DNA from: Chryseobacterium gallinarum
Lineage (GTDB): Bacteria > Bacteroidota > Bacteroidia > Flavobacteriales > Weeksellaceae
NCBI RefSeq assembly: GCF_001021975.1
Contig: NZ_CP009928.1
Span: 930,001 to 994,000, forward strand
Direction: 5' to 3'
Length of the DNA stretch: 64,000 nt
The notes under the pieces are model-generated. The model saw only the letters and a list, made by a program, of their open reading frames with translations, was not told where the DNA came from and made no database searches. The position numbers and the translations under genes were made by a program. Positions 43,400 through 53,690 of this stretch are shown here, piece after piece (positions within the stretch are counted from its first letter, which is position 1; the number at the start of each line of letters is the position of its first letter).

Positions 43400-46300
43400 T
43401 TGAAACTAAGAATCAACAAAAGAAAACTTTTAAGGCGTATTGTAATAACCTTTATTTCAATATTGGTTCTTCTTACCCTGTTGATACTGAGCTTAAGACT
43501 TCCTGTGGTTCAGAACTTCATCAAAGACCGACTCATTGTTTACCTTGAAAAAAAGATAAAAACTCCGGTAAGCCTTGAAAGAGTTTACATCGGATTTCCC
43601 AACAGTCTTGTAATGGAAAACCTGTATCTCAAAGGTCAGGATGTAGATACTCTTTTAGCGGTCAAAAAGCTGGACGTAGGCTTACATATGCTGAAGCTTA
43701 TCAACTCTACAGCAGATATTACCTCCGTCAATATGGAGGGTGCCAGGGCCAACGTGGTAAGGAAGCCGGATGGTAAATTCAATTTTGATTATATCATCGA
43801 TGCCTTTGCTACCAGTGATAAAGAGGAAAGTCCTTCCAAGCCTTTTATTATTTCTCTTGATAAAATTAATTTAAAAGATATCGGAGTTACTTTCAACGAC
43901 CAGCAATCGCGGAATGATATTAAACTCTATTTTAAGTCTTTTGATACCAGGGTCAAAAAATTTGATCTCAATAAAAACACGTACGCTGTTAATGATATTA
44001 ACCTGGACGGGTTAAAGTTAAAACTGAAGCAGGATATTGTAGAAGAAGTTTCCAAAAAAGTTGAAAAGAAAGTTGATTCTCTCAACCAAAAAAAACCTAT
44101 GAGTATTGGACTGAGAGGAATCAAATTAACCAATTTCAACATTGACTATGGTGATGAAAATACCAAAACATTTGCCAAGGTTTTATTCAAAGAATTAAGC
44201 ACCAGGGTTAACAAGCTGGACCTTGAAAACAACGCTTACAATGTAGATAACCTATTTCTTTCCGGAGCTGATATCAATGCCAATCTTTATCTTCCTGCCC
44301 GGAATGCCAATCCTGCCAAAGAACCTGAAGTTTCAAAAGCCTCAGAACAGGACAAGGCTATGAAGCTGCTTTTAGGTAAGCTGGTTCTTAATGATGTACA
44401 AGCCACTTATAACAATACTGCGATTGCTCCCACCAGACAGGGGATAGACTTCAACCACCTGAATTTTTCAAAAATGAATGTGGAAGTAAGAAGTTTCAAA
44501 ATGGAAAACAACACTTTTGCAGGCACGGTTAATTCTGCAGAAATACAAGAAGGAAGAGGACTGGATATCCAAAAGTTCAATACAGATTTTGTATATGCAG
44601 AAAAGGAGGCTTACCTCAAAGATCTTTATCTTCAGACACCGAAAACTTTACTGCGTAATGAAGTTATTTTAAATTACAACTCCATAGATCAGCTGAGCTC
44701 CAATCCCGGAGCGGTAAAGATTTCAGCCAATATTAAAGATTCCAAAATCAGTTTTTCTGATATTCTCAATCTGGTACCTACTTTAAGGAATACGGTTCCG
44801 TTCAACAAATATCCGAATGCAATTCTTAATGTCAACGCCAATGTAAAAGGCAGTGTGAATGATCTGCTCATTCAGGATCTTAAAGTATCAGGTCTGGATC
44901 AGCTCAGAGTGCTCGCTTCAGGGAAGGTTAAAAATGCCATGAATCCTGATCAGCTGTACTATGATCTGAGAATCGGGGAGTTTTCTTCTGAGGCTAAGAC
45001 CATTTTTAACCTTGTTCCTAAAAATACAATCCCTTCCAATATCTCTCTGCCGACCCATTTCAGCATTAAAGGAGATGCGAAAGGAACTACTAAGGTTATC
45101 AACACTGATCTTAACCTCTATTCTACTTTGGGCAATGCAGCCGTGATAGCCAAAGTAGATATGCGCAGAAAAAATCATGAGTTGTATGATGTAAAAGCTA
45201 ATCTTCAGGGTGTCCAGGTAGGAAAGATTATTCAGAATAAGGACATCGGCCCGGTTACAGCACAGATTGCTGCAAAAGGGGAGAGTTTTGATTTTAAAAA
45301 TGCCCATGCAGATCTGAAAGGACATGTAGCTTCCGCCGTATACAAAGGTTACCGGTATCAGAATATGAATCTGACCGGTACTATAAAAAAAGGAGCTTAT
45401 CATGTTATATTGGATTCAAAAGATCCTAATGCCAGTTTACAGCTCACGGCTTCGGGGGTGTATAATGAAAAGAACCCTACTGTAAAAATAAATGGAGAGG
45501 TCATTAAACTGGATGTCAACAAACTTGGTTTCTATGAAAAGCCGATGATCATTGCCGGCAAGATTGACGGTGATTTTACGAGTCTTGATCCGAATAACTT
45601 GAACGGATATTTAAATCTGAAGAATTTTGCATTTTCTGATACCAAAGAGGTTTATCCGGTACAGGAAGTTAACCTTAAAGCTTTATCCACCATAGATTCT
45701 ACACAGATTATTTTGAATTCTCAGGTCGCTGATCTTGAATTGAAAGGAAAATATAAACTTACCCAGATTTTTGGAGCTTTGACACAGACGGTCAACCAGT
45801 ATTACCAGTTCCAGAAGCCGAGTAAAAGCCAGAAAATTGATCCGGGACAGCATTTTGCCTTTACCGCAAAAATCAAGAATGATGATATCATCAGAAAATT
45901 TGTTCCTGACCTGAAAAGCTTTGAAACCATTAATTTAACCGGAAATTATGACGCCGATTCCCAGAAAATTGAAATTGACGGACAGATTCCACAATTATTG
46001 TATGGTGAAAATACCATAGAAACGGGAGTATTAAAAGTAACCAATGAAAATCAGGCACTACAATACAATCTGAATGTAGCTGCTTTAAAAAGCTCAAGCT
46101 TTTCCTTAAATAAAATCAGTATCGATGGAGATGTTGCCGACAACACGATTAATTACAACATCACCACGAAAGATGAAAAGAATACAACCCGGTTCCTTGT
46201 TGCCGGAAAAGCAAAATCATTGAATGACATTACGGAGGTATCCCTGAATCCTAATGGATTAAAGCTGAACTACACCGATTGGAATGTTGCTGAAAACAAT

Positions 46301-48421
46301 AAAATCCAGATCAGCAGTAAAGGAATTCTCGCGGATAACTTCATCCTGACCAACGGAGGCAGTGAGATTTCTCTCCAGTCGGAAACCAACAGTCCTAATA
46401 GCCCTTTAAATGTTTCGTTGAAAGATTTCAAAATTGAAACCATTACTGAACTCATTAAGAAAGATACGGTGCTTGCAAGAGGAACTATCAATGGGACAGC
46501 ACAGCTGCGGAATATGATGAAGGATATGACCTTCACTTCTGACCTGAATATTTCAGATCTGATTGTCTATGGCAGTCCTGTTGGAAATCTTGCTGTAAAA
46601 GTGAATAATTCATCACCTAAAATTTTAAATGCAGATATTGCCCTTTCCGGAAATAATAATGATGTAAAAATCCTTGGGGATTACAATACTTCTTCCGGTA
46701 CATTCGATCTGAATATGGCAATTAACCAGCTTCAGATGAAAAGTATACAAGGGTTTTCAATGAATGCCATCACCAATACCGAAGGTTATCTCTCCGGAAA
46801 CTTAAAAATTACAGGAAGTACTGAAAAACCTAATATTCTGGGCAACATTAAATTCAATGATGCCGGGCTGGAAATTGCGAAAACAGGAAGTGATTTCAGA
46901 AAGCTGAATGACGGGATTGATTTCACAAGCCGCGGCATTGAATTCAATAAGTTTAAGATTAACGATAAAGACGGAAATGCTCTTGTTGTAGACGGACAGG
47001 TCCTTACTCAAACCTATCGTGACTTTGCATTTAATCTGAATGTCAATGCGAAGGATTTCAAGGTGGTGAATTCCGAAAAATCAAATGATGCTATGATGTA
47101 TGGTATTCTTGCTATTGATGCAGGACTTCGTGTCCGGGGTAATCTGGATTTGCCAAAGGTAGACGGAAGGCTGAGTGTTGCTGATAACACGGATTTCACT
47201 TTTGTTCTTCCTCAGTCTACTCCTTCGTTACAGGAAAGAGACGGCATTGTAGAGTTTATCGATCAGGACCAGGTTGTTTTAAACAAAACCATCAAAACGG
47301 ATTCCCTTAATACACAGAGCCGCATCAAAGGCATGGATGTAAATGTGAATATTGAGGTAAGTAAAGAAGCTAAGCTTTCCCTGATCATAGATAAAGCGAA
47401 TGGAGATTTTGTGCAACTGCAGGGGGAGGCAGAGCTTACGGGAGGAATTGATCCCTCCGGAAAGACCACTTTAGTAGGCGTGTATGAAGTTGATAAAGGA
47501 AGCTATGACCTTACGGTAAGCTTTCTGAAACGGAAATTTGATATCCAGAAAGGAAGCACGATTACCTGGACAGGAGAACCTACCATGGCAATGATGGATA
47601 TCACCGCCGTGTACAAAACCGAAGCACCTCCTATTGATCTTGTGGAACAGCAGATCAGTGGACAAAGCGCCTCAGAAATGAATCAGTACAAACAGAGAAT
47701 ACCTTTCAATACTTTATTAAAAATGAAAGGTGAGCTGTTAAAACCTCAGCTTAGTTTTGACATTACCACAGAAGAGAAGAACAATTCGATATCAACCAAT
47801 GTAAAGGATGTGATCGATCAGAAGCTTGCCCAGCTCAGAACCCAGGAGTCTGAAATGAATAAGCAGGTATTTGCTTTGTTGCTCCTGAATCGTTTCATCG
47901 GGGAAAATCCATTTGAAAGTGGTGCAGGGATGTCTGCAGAAACCATGGCCAGACAGAGTGTAAGTAAGATATTATCTCAACAGCTGAATAATCTTGCTGC
48001 AGGACTGATCAAAGGAGTAGATCTTAATTTTGGACTTGATTCTTCAGAGGACTATTCTACCGGACAGAGAAATACAAGAACCGACCTGAATGTAGATATC
48101 AGCAAAAAATTACTGAATGACCGGCTGAAAGTAACTGTAGGGAGTAATTTCGGACTGGAAGGACAAGCCCGTCAGAATGAAAACATGACGAATATCGCAG
48201 GAAATGTTTCTGTAGATTACAGTCTTTCTAAAGATGGAAGATATATGCTGCGAGCTTACCGTAAAGATGAATACCAGGTAGCTTTGCAGGGACAGATTAT
48301 AGAAACCGGCCTTGGATTTATCATTACCCTGGATTACGACAAATTCCGGGAGATTTTCCAAAAAACCAGAGAGAAGAAACCTAAAAAGAATCCAAACAAT
48401 CAAGTGGTAGAATTTAAATAA
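43400..48421 (+). CDS. tamB: Translocation/assembly module protein TamB (AsmA-like)
   Basis: This is a 1673-residue protein. One N-terminal membrane anchor (about 12-32) is followed by a very long beta-rich periplasmic part with AsmA-like N-terminal features (KTPVSLERVYIGFPNSLVME). The TamB C-terminal (DUF490) domain ends about residue 1660 (VGSNFGLEGQ, TGLGFIITLDYDKF). Such proteins bridge the periplasm, helping outer-membrane protein insertion or carrying phospholipid. The only in-frame start is TTG at 43400, since no ATG lies between it and the anchor. The stop overlaps the start of the TamL gene (TAATG), which strongly supports a TamB-TamL complex. Confidence 0.9.
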   Translation: MKLRINKRKLLRRIVITFISILVLLTLLILSLRLPVVQNFIKDRLIVYLEKKIKTPVSLERVYIGFPNSLVMENLYLKGQDVDTLLAVKKLDVGLHMLKLINSTADITSVNMEGARANVVRKPDGKFNFDYIIDAFATSDKEESPSKPFIISLDKINLKDIGVTFNDQQSRNDIKLYFKSFDTRVKKFDLNKNTYAVNDINLDGLKLKLKQDIVEEVSKKVEKKVDSLNQKKPMSIGLRGIKLTNFNIDYGDENTKTFAKVLFKELSTRVNKLDLENNAYNVDNLFLSGADINANLYLPARNANPAKEPEVSKASEQDKAMKLLLGKLVLNDVQATYNNTAIAPTRQGIDFNHLNFSKMNVEVRSFKMENNTFAGTVNSAEIQEGRGLDIQKFNTDFVYAEKEAYLKDLYLQTPKTLLRNEVILNYNSIDQLSSNPGAVKISANIKDSKISFSDILNLVPTLRNTVPFNKYPNAILNVNANVKGSVNDLLIQDLKVSGLDQLRVLASGKVKNAMNPDQLYYDLRIGEFSSEAKTIFNLVPKNTIPSNISLPTHFSIKGDAKGTTKVINTDLNLYSTLGNAAVIAKVDMRRKNHELYDVKANLQGVQVGKIIQNKDIGPVTAQIAAKGESFDFKNAHADLKGHVASAVYKGYRYQNMNLTGTIKKGAYHVILDSKDPNASLQLTASGVYNEKNPTVKINGEVIKLDVNKLGFYEKPMIIAGKIDGDFTSLDPNNLNGYLNLKNFAFSDTKEVYPVQEVNLKALSTIDSTQIILNSQVADLELKGKYKLTQIFGALTQTVNQYYQFQKPSKSQKIDPGQHFAFTAKIKNDDIIRKFVPDLKSFETINLTGNYDADSQKIEIDGQIPQLLYGENTIETGVLKVTNENQALQYNLNVAALKSSSFSLNKISIDGDVADNTINYNITTKDEKNTTRFLVAGKAKSLNDITEVSLNPNGLKLNYTDWNVAENNKIQISSKGILADNFILTNGGSEISLQSETNSPNSPLNVSLKDFKIETITELIKKDTVLARGTINGTAQLRNMMKDMTFTSDLNISDLIVYGSPVGNLAVKVNNSSPKILNADIALSGNNNDVKILGDYNTSSGTFDLNMAINQLQMKSIQGFSMNAITNTEGYLSGNLKITGSTEKPNILGNIKFNDAGLEIAKTGSDFRKLNDGIDFTSRGIEFNKFKINDKDGNALVVDGQVLTQTYRDFAFNLNVNAKDFKVVNSEKSNDAMMYGILAIDAGLRVRGNLDLPKVDGRLSVADNTDFTFVLPQSTPSLQERDGIVEFIDQDQVVLNKTIKTDSLNTQSRIKGMDVNVNIEVSKEAKLSLIIDKANGDFVQLQGEAELTGGIDPSGKTTLVGVYEVDKGSYDLTVSFLKRKFDIQKGSTITWTGEPTMAMMDITAVYKTEAPPIDLVEQQISGQSASEMNQYKQRIPFNTLLKMKGELLKPQLSFDITTEEKNNSISTNVKDVIDQKLAQLRTQESEMNKQVFALLLLNRFIGENPFESGAGMSAETMARQSVSKILSQQLNNLAAGLIKGVDLNFGLDSSEDYSTGQRNTRTDLNVDISKKLLNDRLKVTVGSNFGLEGQARQNENMTNIAGNVSVDYSLSKDGRYMLRAYRKDEYQVALQGQIIETGLGFIITLDYDKFREIFQKTREKKPKKNPNNQVVEFK

Positions 48422-50748
48422 TGAGTAAAAAATTCCATACATATTGTAAATATCTGTTGGCTTCCGGATTGGTATCAGCAGTAATCTCCTGTAGCAATAC
48501 AAGATTTTTGAAAGAAGGTCAAATGCTTTATACCGGAGCCGAGGTAAAGATTGAAAATGACACGATTTCGAAAAACGAGAAGAAAGAGCTTCAGTCTGCA
48601 TTGGAAGCCAATCTTACTCCAAAACCTAATTCTACATTTTTGGGATTGCGTCCAAAGCTGTATTTCTACAATATAGCCAAAGAACCCAAAAAAGATAAAG
48701 GTTTTAATTACTGGCTTAAATACAAAATCGGGGAAAAGCCTGTTTTATTAGGTGATGTAGACCGGGAATTCAATAAAGATATCATTGTGAATTATTCTGA
48801 AAATAAAGGATATTTCAACGCAAGAGCAACTTATGATACGGTTTCAAAAAATAAAAAAGCTCAGGTCATTTATACGGTAAAGCCAGGCGCCAGATATCTT
48901 ATCGACGGAGTAAAATTCCAGAAGGATTCTACTCTTGTGAACCAGGAAATTCAGAGCTTAGCCCATAAAACACTTCTTAAAAACGGAAAACCATTTGACC
49001 TGGATGTGATCAAAGCAGAAAGGGAAAGAATTGATAATGGCTTAAAGGAAAGAGGTTTTTATTATTTCCATCCGGATAATATCATTGTGCAGGCAGACAG
49101 TACTGTAAGCAAAAATCATAAGGTAGAGCTTAATGTAAAGCTTAAAGATAACACTCCTGATCTGGCAACCCAGCAATTCAGTATTGACAAAGTTGTTGTA
49201 TTTCCCAATTATAATATTCAGGATGTAAAGGACGGGAAATACAGTATCCCGATGGATAAGGATTCGCTTTCAAAATATGCTTTTGATGATATTTATGTCA
49301 TAGATCCACAACATAAATTTAAACCGAAAATCTTTGACAGAGCATTGTATTTTAAAAAAGGAGATCTTTATAACCGCTCCAATCATAATCTTACCTTAAA
49401 CCGATTAATCAGCCTTGGCGTTTTCAAGTTTGTAAAAAATGAATTTATCACATCAGATTCTTTAAACCACAAATTTGATGCTTATTATTTACTGACTCCA
49501 AGACAAATTCAGTCATTACGGCTTGAAGCTTTGGGGAGAACAAACTCTGCCAATTATGGTGGTGGTGAGCTCAATCTGAACTGGACTCATAGAAACTTCT
49601 TCAGGGGAGCCGAGCAATTCAAGGCCGCAATTTACGGAGCTTTTGATTTCCAGATGGGCGGGCCCAAGGATGCTAATAATATTTTCCGTGCCGGTGCCAA
49701 TGTACAGCTTTCTATTCCCAGAATTGTGGCTCCATTCCGCTTTAACTCCTCCAGTGCCTTTGTTCCGAGGACGAATATTACATTAGGATATGAATTCCAG
49801 AACCGTACTCAATATTACACACTTAACAACTTTACAGGTTCATTTGGCTATGTCTGGAAAGAGAATATAAGAAAAGAGCATGAGCTGAAGGTAATTGATA
49901 TTACATTAGTTTCTCCCGCTAATGTTACTGACACCTATAAAAAATTATATATAAATAATGATGCTATGAGAAGGGTCGTTACCGAACAGCTTATTTTCGG
50001 GCCTACTTATTCTTATACTTACACCAATACCATGCTGCCGAGAAAGAATACCTTTTACTACAAAGGGACTCTGGATCTGGCTGGAAATATTACGGGGCTT
50101 GTTACGGGAGCCAATGCAAAAAAAGGGAAAGAAAAAGAAATCTTCGGGATACCTTTCAGCCAATATGCGAAGATTGAAAACGACCTCAGGTTCTACCACA
50201 AGTTTACAGAGAAAACATCTTTTGCTACAAGACTGATTGCCGGCATTGCTTATCCCTATGGAAATTCAGAGTATGTCCCTTTCTCAAAACAGTTTTTTTC
50301 CGGAGGTAGCAACAGTATCAGAGCTTTTCGTGCAAGGACATTAGGCCCTGGAAGCTTTGATCCTAGAACTTTACCGGAAGGAGGTTTTTTTGATCAATCC
50401 GGGGATATCAAGCTGGAGTTAAATGCTGAGTATAGGGCTAACCTGTATAAATTTTTAAACGTTGCCGCTTTTGTTGATGCCGGAAATATATGGCTCATTA
50501 ATAAAGATAAAGAAAGGCCGGGAGCTCAATTTTCAAAAGATTTTTTAAGCGAAGTTGCCGTAGGGGCCGGAGTTGGTCTGAGACTTGATTTTTCTATCCT
50601 GATTTTGAGGTTAGACTTGGCCATGCCATTGAGGGTTCCTTATTATGAAAAAGGAGACCGGTGGACCTTTGATAAGATTAATTTCGGGGATCCAGGCTGG
50701 CGAAAAGACAACCTCATTCTTAATATTGCTATCGGATATCCGTTTTAA
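48421..50748 (+). CDS. tamL: BamA/TamA family outer-membrane lipoprotein TamL
   Basis: This 775-residue protein has a lipoprotein signal with lipobox VISC and acceptor Cys24, the mark of the Bacteroidota TamL variant (TamA is not lipidated). POTRA-like domains follow (about 50-400). A C-terminal 16-strand Omp85 barrel (about 420-775) contains the loop-6 motif region FSGGSNSIRAFRARTLGPGS, where VRGF of BamA reads IRAF, and a barrel ending NLILNIAIGYPF. It inserts or assembles outer-membrane components together with TamB. Its start codon overlaps the tamB stop by one base. Confidence 0.9.
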   Translation: MSKKFHTYCKYLLASGLVSAVISCSNTRFLKEGQMLYTGAEVKIENDTISKNEKKELQSALEANLTPKPNSTFLGLRPKLYFYNIAKEPKKDKGFNYWLKYKIGEKPVLLGDVDREFNKDIIVNYSENKGYFNARATYDTVSKNKKAQVIYTVKPGARYLIDGVKFQKDSTLVNQEIQSLAHKTLLKNGKPFDLDVIKAERERIDNGLKERGFYYFHPDNIIVQADSTVSKNHKVELNVKLKDNTPDLATQQFSIDKVVVFPNYNIQDVKDGKYSIPMDKDSLSKYAFDDIYVIDPQHKFKPKIFDRALYFKKGDLYNRSNHNLTLNRLISLGVFKFVKNEFITSDSLNHKFDAYYLLTPRQIQSLRLEALGRTNSANYGGGELNLNWTHRNFFRGAEQFKAAIYGAFDFQMGGPKDANNIFRAGANVQLSIPRIVAPFRFNSSSAFVPRTNITLGYEFQNRTQYYTLNNFTGSFGYVWKENIRKEHELKVIDITLVSPANVTDTYKKLYINNDAMRRVVTEQLIFGPTYSYTYTNTMLPRKNTFYYKGTLDLAGNITGLVTGANAKKGKEKEIFGIPFSQYAKIENDLRFYHKFTEKTSFATRLIAGIAYPYGNSEYVPFSKQFFSGGSNSIRAFRARTLGPGSFDPRTLPEGGFFDQSGDIKLELNAEYRANLYKFLNVAAFVDAGNIWLINKDKERPGAQFSKDFLSEVAVGAGVGLRLDFSILILRLDLAMPLRVPYYEKGDRWTFDKINFGDPGWRKDNLILNIAIGYPF

Positions 50749-50759
50749 TATGATTTGAT

Positions 50760-51710
50760 ATGATAAATAATGCTAAATTTTTCTGGGAAGTTCTGAAAGA
50801 TACATTTACGGAATGGAATAATTCTTCTGCATCAAAAGATTCGGCAAGTTTAGCATATTATGCCATTTTTTCAATCCCCGGATTATTGATTATCATTATC
50901 TGGGTACTGGGAAACTTTTTCGGAGAAGAAGCCATCCGCGGGCAGATCAGTACACAGATCAGCGGTATCATGGGGCCTGATGTGGCAAAAAGTATTGAAG
51001 GCATGCTTGCCGGAGCACTCATTGACAAAAAAAATATCTTTATGAAAGCTGTAGGTGTGGGCGCATTGGTCTTCGGTTCCACTACCCTTTTCTTTCAGCT
51101 TCAGCATTCGTTGAATGCACTATGGGATGTAGAAGCTGCTCCCAAAAAAGCTTTTGTCAAATTTTTATTAGACAGAGCCAATTCCCTTGGAATGATCCTG
51201 ATTCTTGGATTCCTGCTGATGATTACCATGATCTTATCTTCATTAATCAGTCTTTTTAATACAATCATCACCCAGTATTTTGGATTTGAAACCTATATGC
51301 TTGTTGAGGTCGTCAATTTCTCAATCGGATTCGGGCTTGTCATGCTCTTATTTGCCCTGATGTTTAAAGTACTTCCTGATATACAGATTACCTGGAAGTC
51401 CGTTTGGCGGGGTGCTTTTTTAACTACAGTGTTATTTACATTGGGAAAATTTTTATTAAGTCTTTATTTCAACCAGGTAAAACCTACTTCAGCGTTCGGG
51501 GCTGCCGGAACGGTGATTCTGATTATGATGTGGATTAATTATTCCTGTATGTTGATCTTTTTCGGAGCCAAGTTTACCAAAGTCTATACCTACAAGAAAG
51601 GTTACCCGGTTATTCTTTCCAAGCATGCAAGATGGAGTGCTTCCAAGCTGTATGCCGACAGCCTGAAACAGATGCATGGAGATCAGAACAATGATGATTC
51701 AAATAAGTGA
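50760..51710 (+). CDS. YihY/BrkB family inner-membrane protein
   Basis: This 316-residue protein has about six membrane helices. The family opening DSASLAYYAIFSIPGLLIII, the segment GSTTLFFQLQHSLNALWDVE and FGAAGTVILIMMWINYSCM near the end are the conserved YihY/BrkB features. The hydrophilic Asp/Asn-rich tail is short. The family was once called ribonuclease BN by mistake. Recent work links it and TamB-like proteins to lipid transport between membranes. That fits the position 11 bases after tamL, in one operon. Function in this organism inferred. Confidence 0.88.
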   Translation: MINNAKFFWEVLKDTFTEWNNSSASKDSASLAYYAIFSIPGLLIIIIWVLGNFFGEEAIRGQISTQISGIMGPDVAKSIEGMLAGALIDKKNIFMKAVGVGALVFGSTTLFFQLQHSLNALWDVEAAPKKAFVKFLLDRANSLGMILILGFLLMITMILSSLISLFNTIITQYFGFETYMLVEVVNFSIGFGLVMLLFALMFKVLPDIQITWKSVWRGAFLTTVLFTLGKFLLSLYFNQVKPTSAFGAAGTVILIMMWINYSCMLIFFGAKFTKVYTYKKGYPVILSKHARWSASKLYADSLKQMHGDQNNDDSNK

Positions 51711-51761
51711 TCAATACTTACGGCAGTTCCGAAGTATTAAATCCTTACATTTGCATAATAC

Positions 51762-51798
51762 AAAAGCGCCCCCTGAGGTTCAGGAGGCACTTTTTTTT
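51762..51798. terminator. Bidirectional terminator between the tam operon and argS
   Basis: A G/C-rich stem of about 11-14 bp (GCGCCCCCTGA with TCAGGAGGCAC, one mismatch) is flanked by A4 on the left and T8 on the right, so it can end transcripts from both sides. Confidence 0.85.
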
Positions 51799-53557
51799 AC
51801 ATTCTGTTTACAGTTCCGATTCCCAGTAATTCCAACGATTTTTTAATCGTTTTCCCTGTGAGATCTGATATATTCAGCCGGAATTGTTTTATATTTTCAT
51901 CATCCTGATTAAGAATTGGATTATTCTGGTAGAAAGAATTGTACGCTTTTACAAGATCATATACATAATTCGCTACTAAAGCGGGGCTTAATGTTTCCGC
52001 TGACCTGGCTACTACCGTTTTGAAGTTGGCCAGCTGCATGATCAGTTCTTTTTCAGACTGATTTAAAATTATTGAAGCAGTTTCCTGTTCCTTATATCCT
52101 GCTTTAGATAGCAAAGACTGAATACGCGCATATGTATATTGGATGAAAGGTCCTGTATTTCCATTAAAGTCAATACTCTCAGCCGGGTTGAAAAGCATTT
52201 TTTTCTTAGGATCTACTTTCAGCATGAAATATTTCAACGCTCCCAATCCTACAGTTTCATAAGATGCTTCTTTATCTTCTTCTGAAAGGCTTTCCAGTTT
52301 TCCAAGTTCCTGTGCTTTAGATTTTGCCGTTTCATACATTTCCTGCATCAGGTCATCCGCATCCACTACAGTTCCTTCACGGGATTTCATTTTACCTTCA
52401 GGAAGCTCTACCATTCCGTAAGAAAGGTGATACAATTGATCTGCCCACTCATACCCTAGTTTCTTTAAAATTTTAAATAAAACCTGGAAGTGATAATCCT
52501 GCTCGTTTCCTACAGTATAAATCAGCTTCTGAATATTATTTTGTTTAAAACGTTCTACAGCTGTTCCCAGGTCCTGAGTCATGTAAACTGAAGTACCGTC
52601 TGAACGTAATAATAATTTCTGATCCAGCCCTTCATCAGTCAGATCGCACCAAACAGAACCATCTTCTTTCTGGTACAAAACACCTTTATTCAATCCTTCC
52701 TGAATAAGATCTTTTCCTAACAAGTATGTATTACTTTCGTATTGAACCTGGTCAAACTCTACTCCTAATCTTTTATACGTTTCATTAAATCCTTTATAAA
52801 CCCAGGAATTCATTTCTGACCAAAGATTTCTTACCGTTTCATCTCCGTTTTCCCAGTCTAGAAGCATTTTTTGAGCTTCCTTCATCACCGGGGCTTCTTT
52901 TTTTGCCTGCTCTTCTTCCACTCCTTGCTCTACAAGAGCTGCAATTTCTTTTTTGTAGTTTTTATCAAATTCCACATAGTAATTTCCTACAAATTTATCT
53001 CCTTTTATATTCGTTGTTTCGGGAGTTGCTCCGTTTCCGAATTTCTCCCACGCCAACATAGATTTACAGATATGGATTCCCCTGTCGTTGATAATCTGCG
53101 TTCTGATCACATCATATCCGGCCTCTTTTAAAATCTGAGCTACAGAAAATCCTAATAAATTATTTCTGATATGTCCTAAGTGTAGAGGTTTATTGGTATT
53201 CGGTGAAGAGTACTCTACCATTACCGTAGCATTCTTCTTTTCTATGATTGAAAAATCCTTGCTTACAGATCTGAAATTATCTACAAACAACTGATTTTTA
53301 ACTTTAACATTAAGAAATCCTTTCACTACATTGAAACTTTCGAACAAATCAGTCTGCTCTGTTAAAGCTTCCCCCAGTTCAACGCCAATGCTTTCAGGAT
53401 TTTTCTTTAATTGCTTTACCAGTGGGAAAGTTACAATCGTAAAATCCCCTTCGAACTCCGTTTTATTTTCCTGAACCTCCAGTGTAATGCCTTTTAACTG
53501 ATATACATTTAAAATGATTTCTGAAAGTTTTTCTTCAATAATATATTTAATATTCAT
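51797..53557 (-). CDS. argS: Arginyl-tRNA synthetase
   Basis: This is 586 residues from ATG 53557 (MNIKYIIEEKLSEIIL). The frame extends 15 codons upstream but without coding character. It has the ArgRS N-terminal additional domain, the class-I HIGH motif as HLGH (about 126-129) in SSPNTNKPLHLGHIRNNLLG, and EGKMKSREGTVVDADDLM in place of the canonical KMSKS loop. The C-terminal anticodon-binding helical domain ends in ELLGIGTVNRM, as is usual. It charges tRNA-Arg in the cytosol. The -7 box TATATTTG lies 71 bases upstream. Confidence 0.96.
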   Translation of the reverse strand: MNIKYIIEEKLSEIILNVYQLKGITLEVQENKTEFEGDFTIVTFPLVKQLKKNPESIGVELGEALTEQTDLFESFNVVKGFLNVKVKNQLFVDNFRSVSKDFSIIEKKNATVMVEYSSPNTNKPLHLGHIRNNLLGFSVAQILKEAGYDVIRTQIINDRGIHICKSMLAWEKFGNGATPETTNIKGDKFVGNYYVEFDKNYKKEIAALVEQGVEEEQAKKEAPVMKEAQKMLLDWENGDETVRNLWSEMNSWVYKGFNETYKRLGVEFDQVQYESNTYLLGKDLIQEGLNKGVLYQKEDGSVWCDLTDEGLDQKLLLRSDGTSVYMTQDLGTAVERFKQNNIQKLIYTVGNEQDYHFQVLFKILKKLGYEWADQLYHLSYGMVELPEGKMKSREGTVVDADDLMQEMYETAKSKAQELGKLESLSEEDKEASYETVGLGALKYFMLKVDPKKKMLFNPAESIDFNGNTGPFIQYTYARIQSLLSKAGYKEQETASIILNQSEKELIMQLANFKTVVARSAETLSPALVANYVYDLVKAYNSFYQNNPILNQDDENIKQFRLNISDLTGKTIKKSLELLGIGTVNRM

Positions 53558-53627
53558 GTTCTTATAATCAATTTTAATGGTCAGAAATACAATATTTTTC
53601 AATACTTTATTCCATAATTTTGAAGTA

Positions 53628-53635
53628 CAAATATA
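53628..53635 (-). promoter_or_regulatory. -7 promoter element of argS
   Basis: TATATTTG on the minus strand, 71 bases upstream of the ATG; no -33 TTG at the usual spacing because the preceding terminator begins there. Confidence 0.4.
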
Positions 53636-53642
53636 CGGAAAT

Positions 53643-53663
53643 AAAAAAACCGCCCGAAGGCGG
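53643..53663 (-). terminator. UUCG-tetraloop terminator of SusCD cassette 1
   Basis: On the minus strand CCGCC-TTCG-GGCGG is followed by T7. It is nearly identical to those at 58608-58628 and 63461-63481, including about 20 bases of conserved leader (ATTTTAATAACATTCAT). Confidence 0.95.
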
Positions 53664-53690
53664 CCTTTATGAATGTTATTAAAATATGGT

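Noticed and set aside
44918..45403. 161-codon frame on the minus strand inside tamB
   Set aside because: It is antisense to the continuous tamB frame and shows no recognisable protein features.
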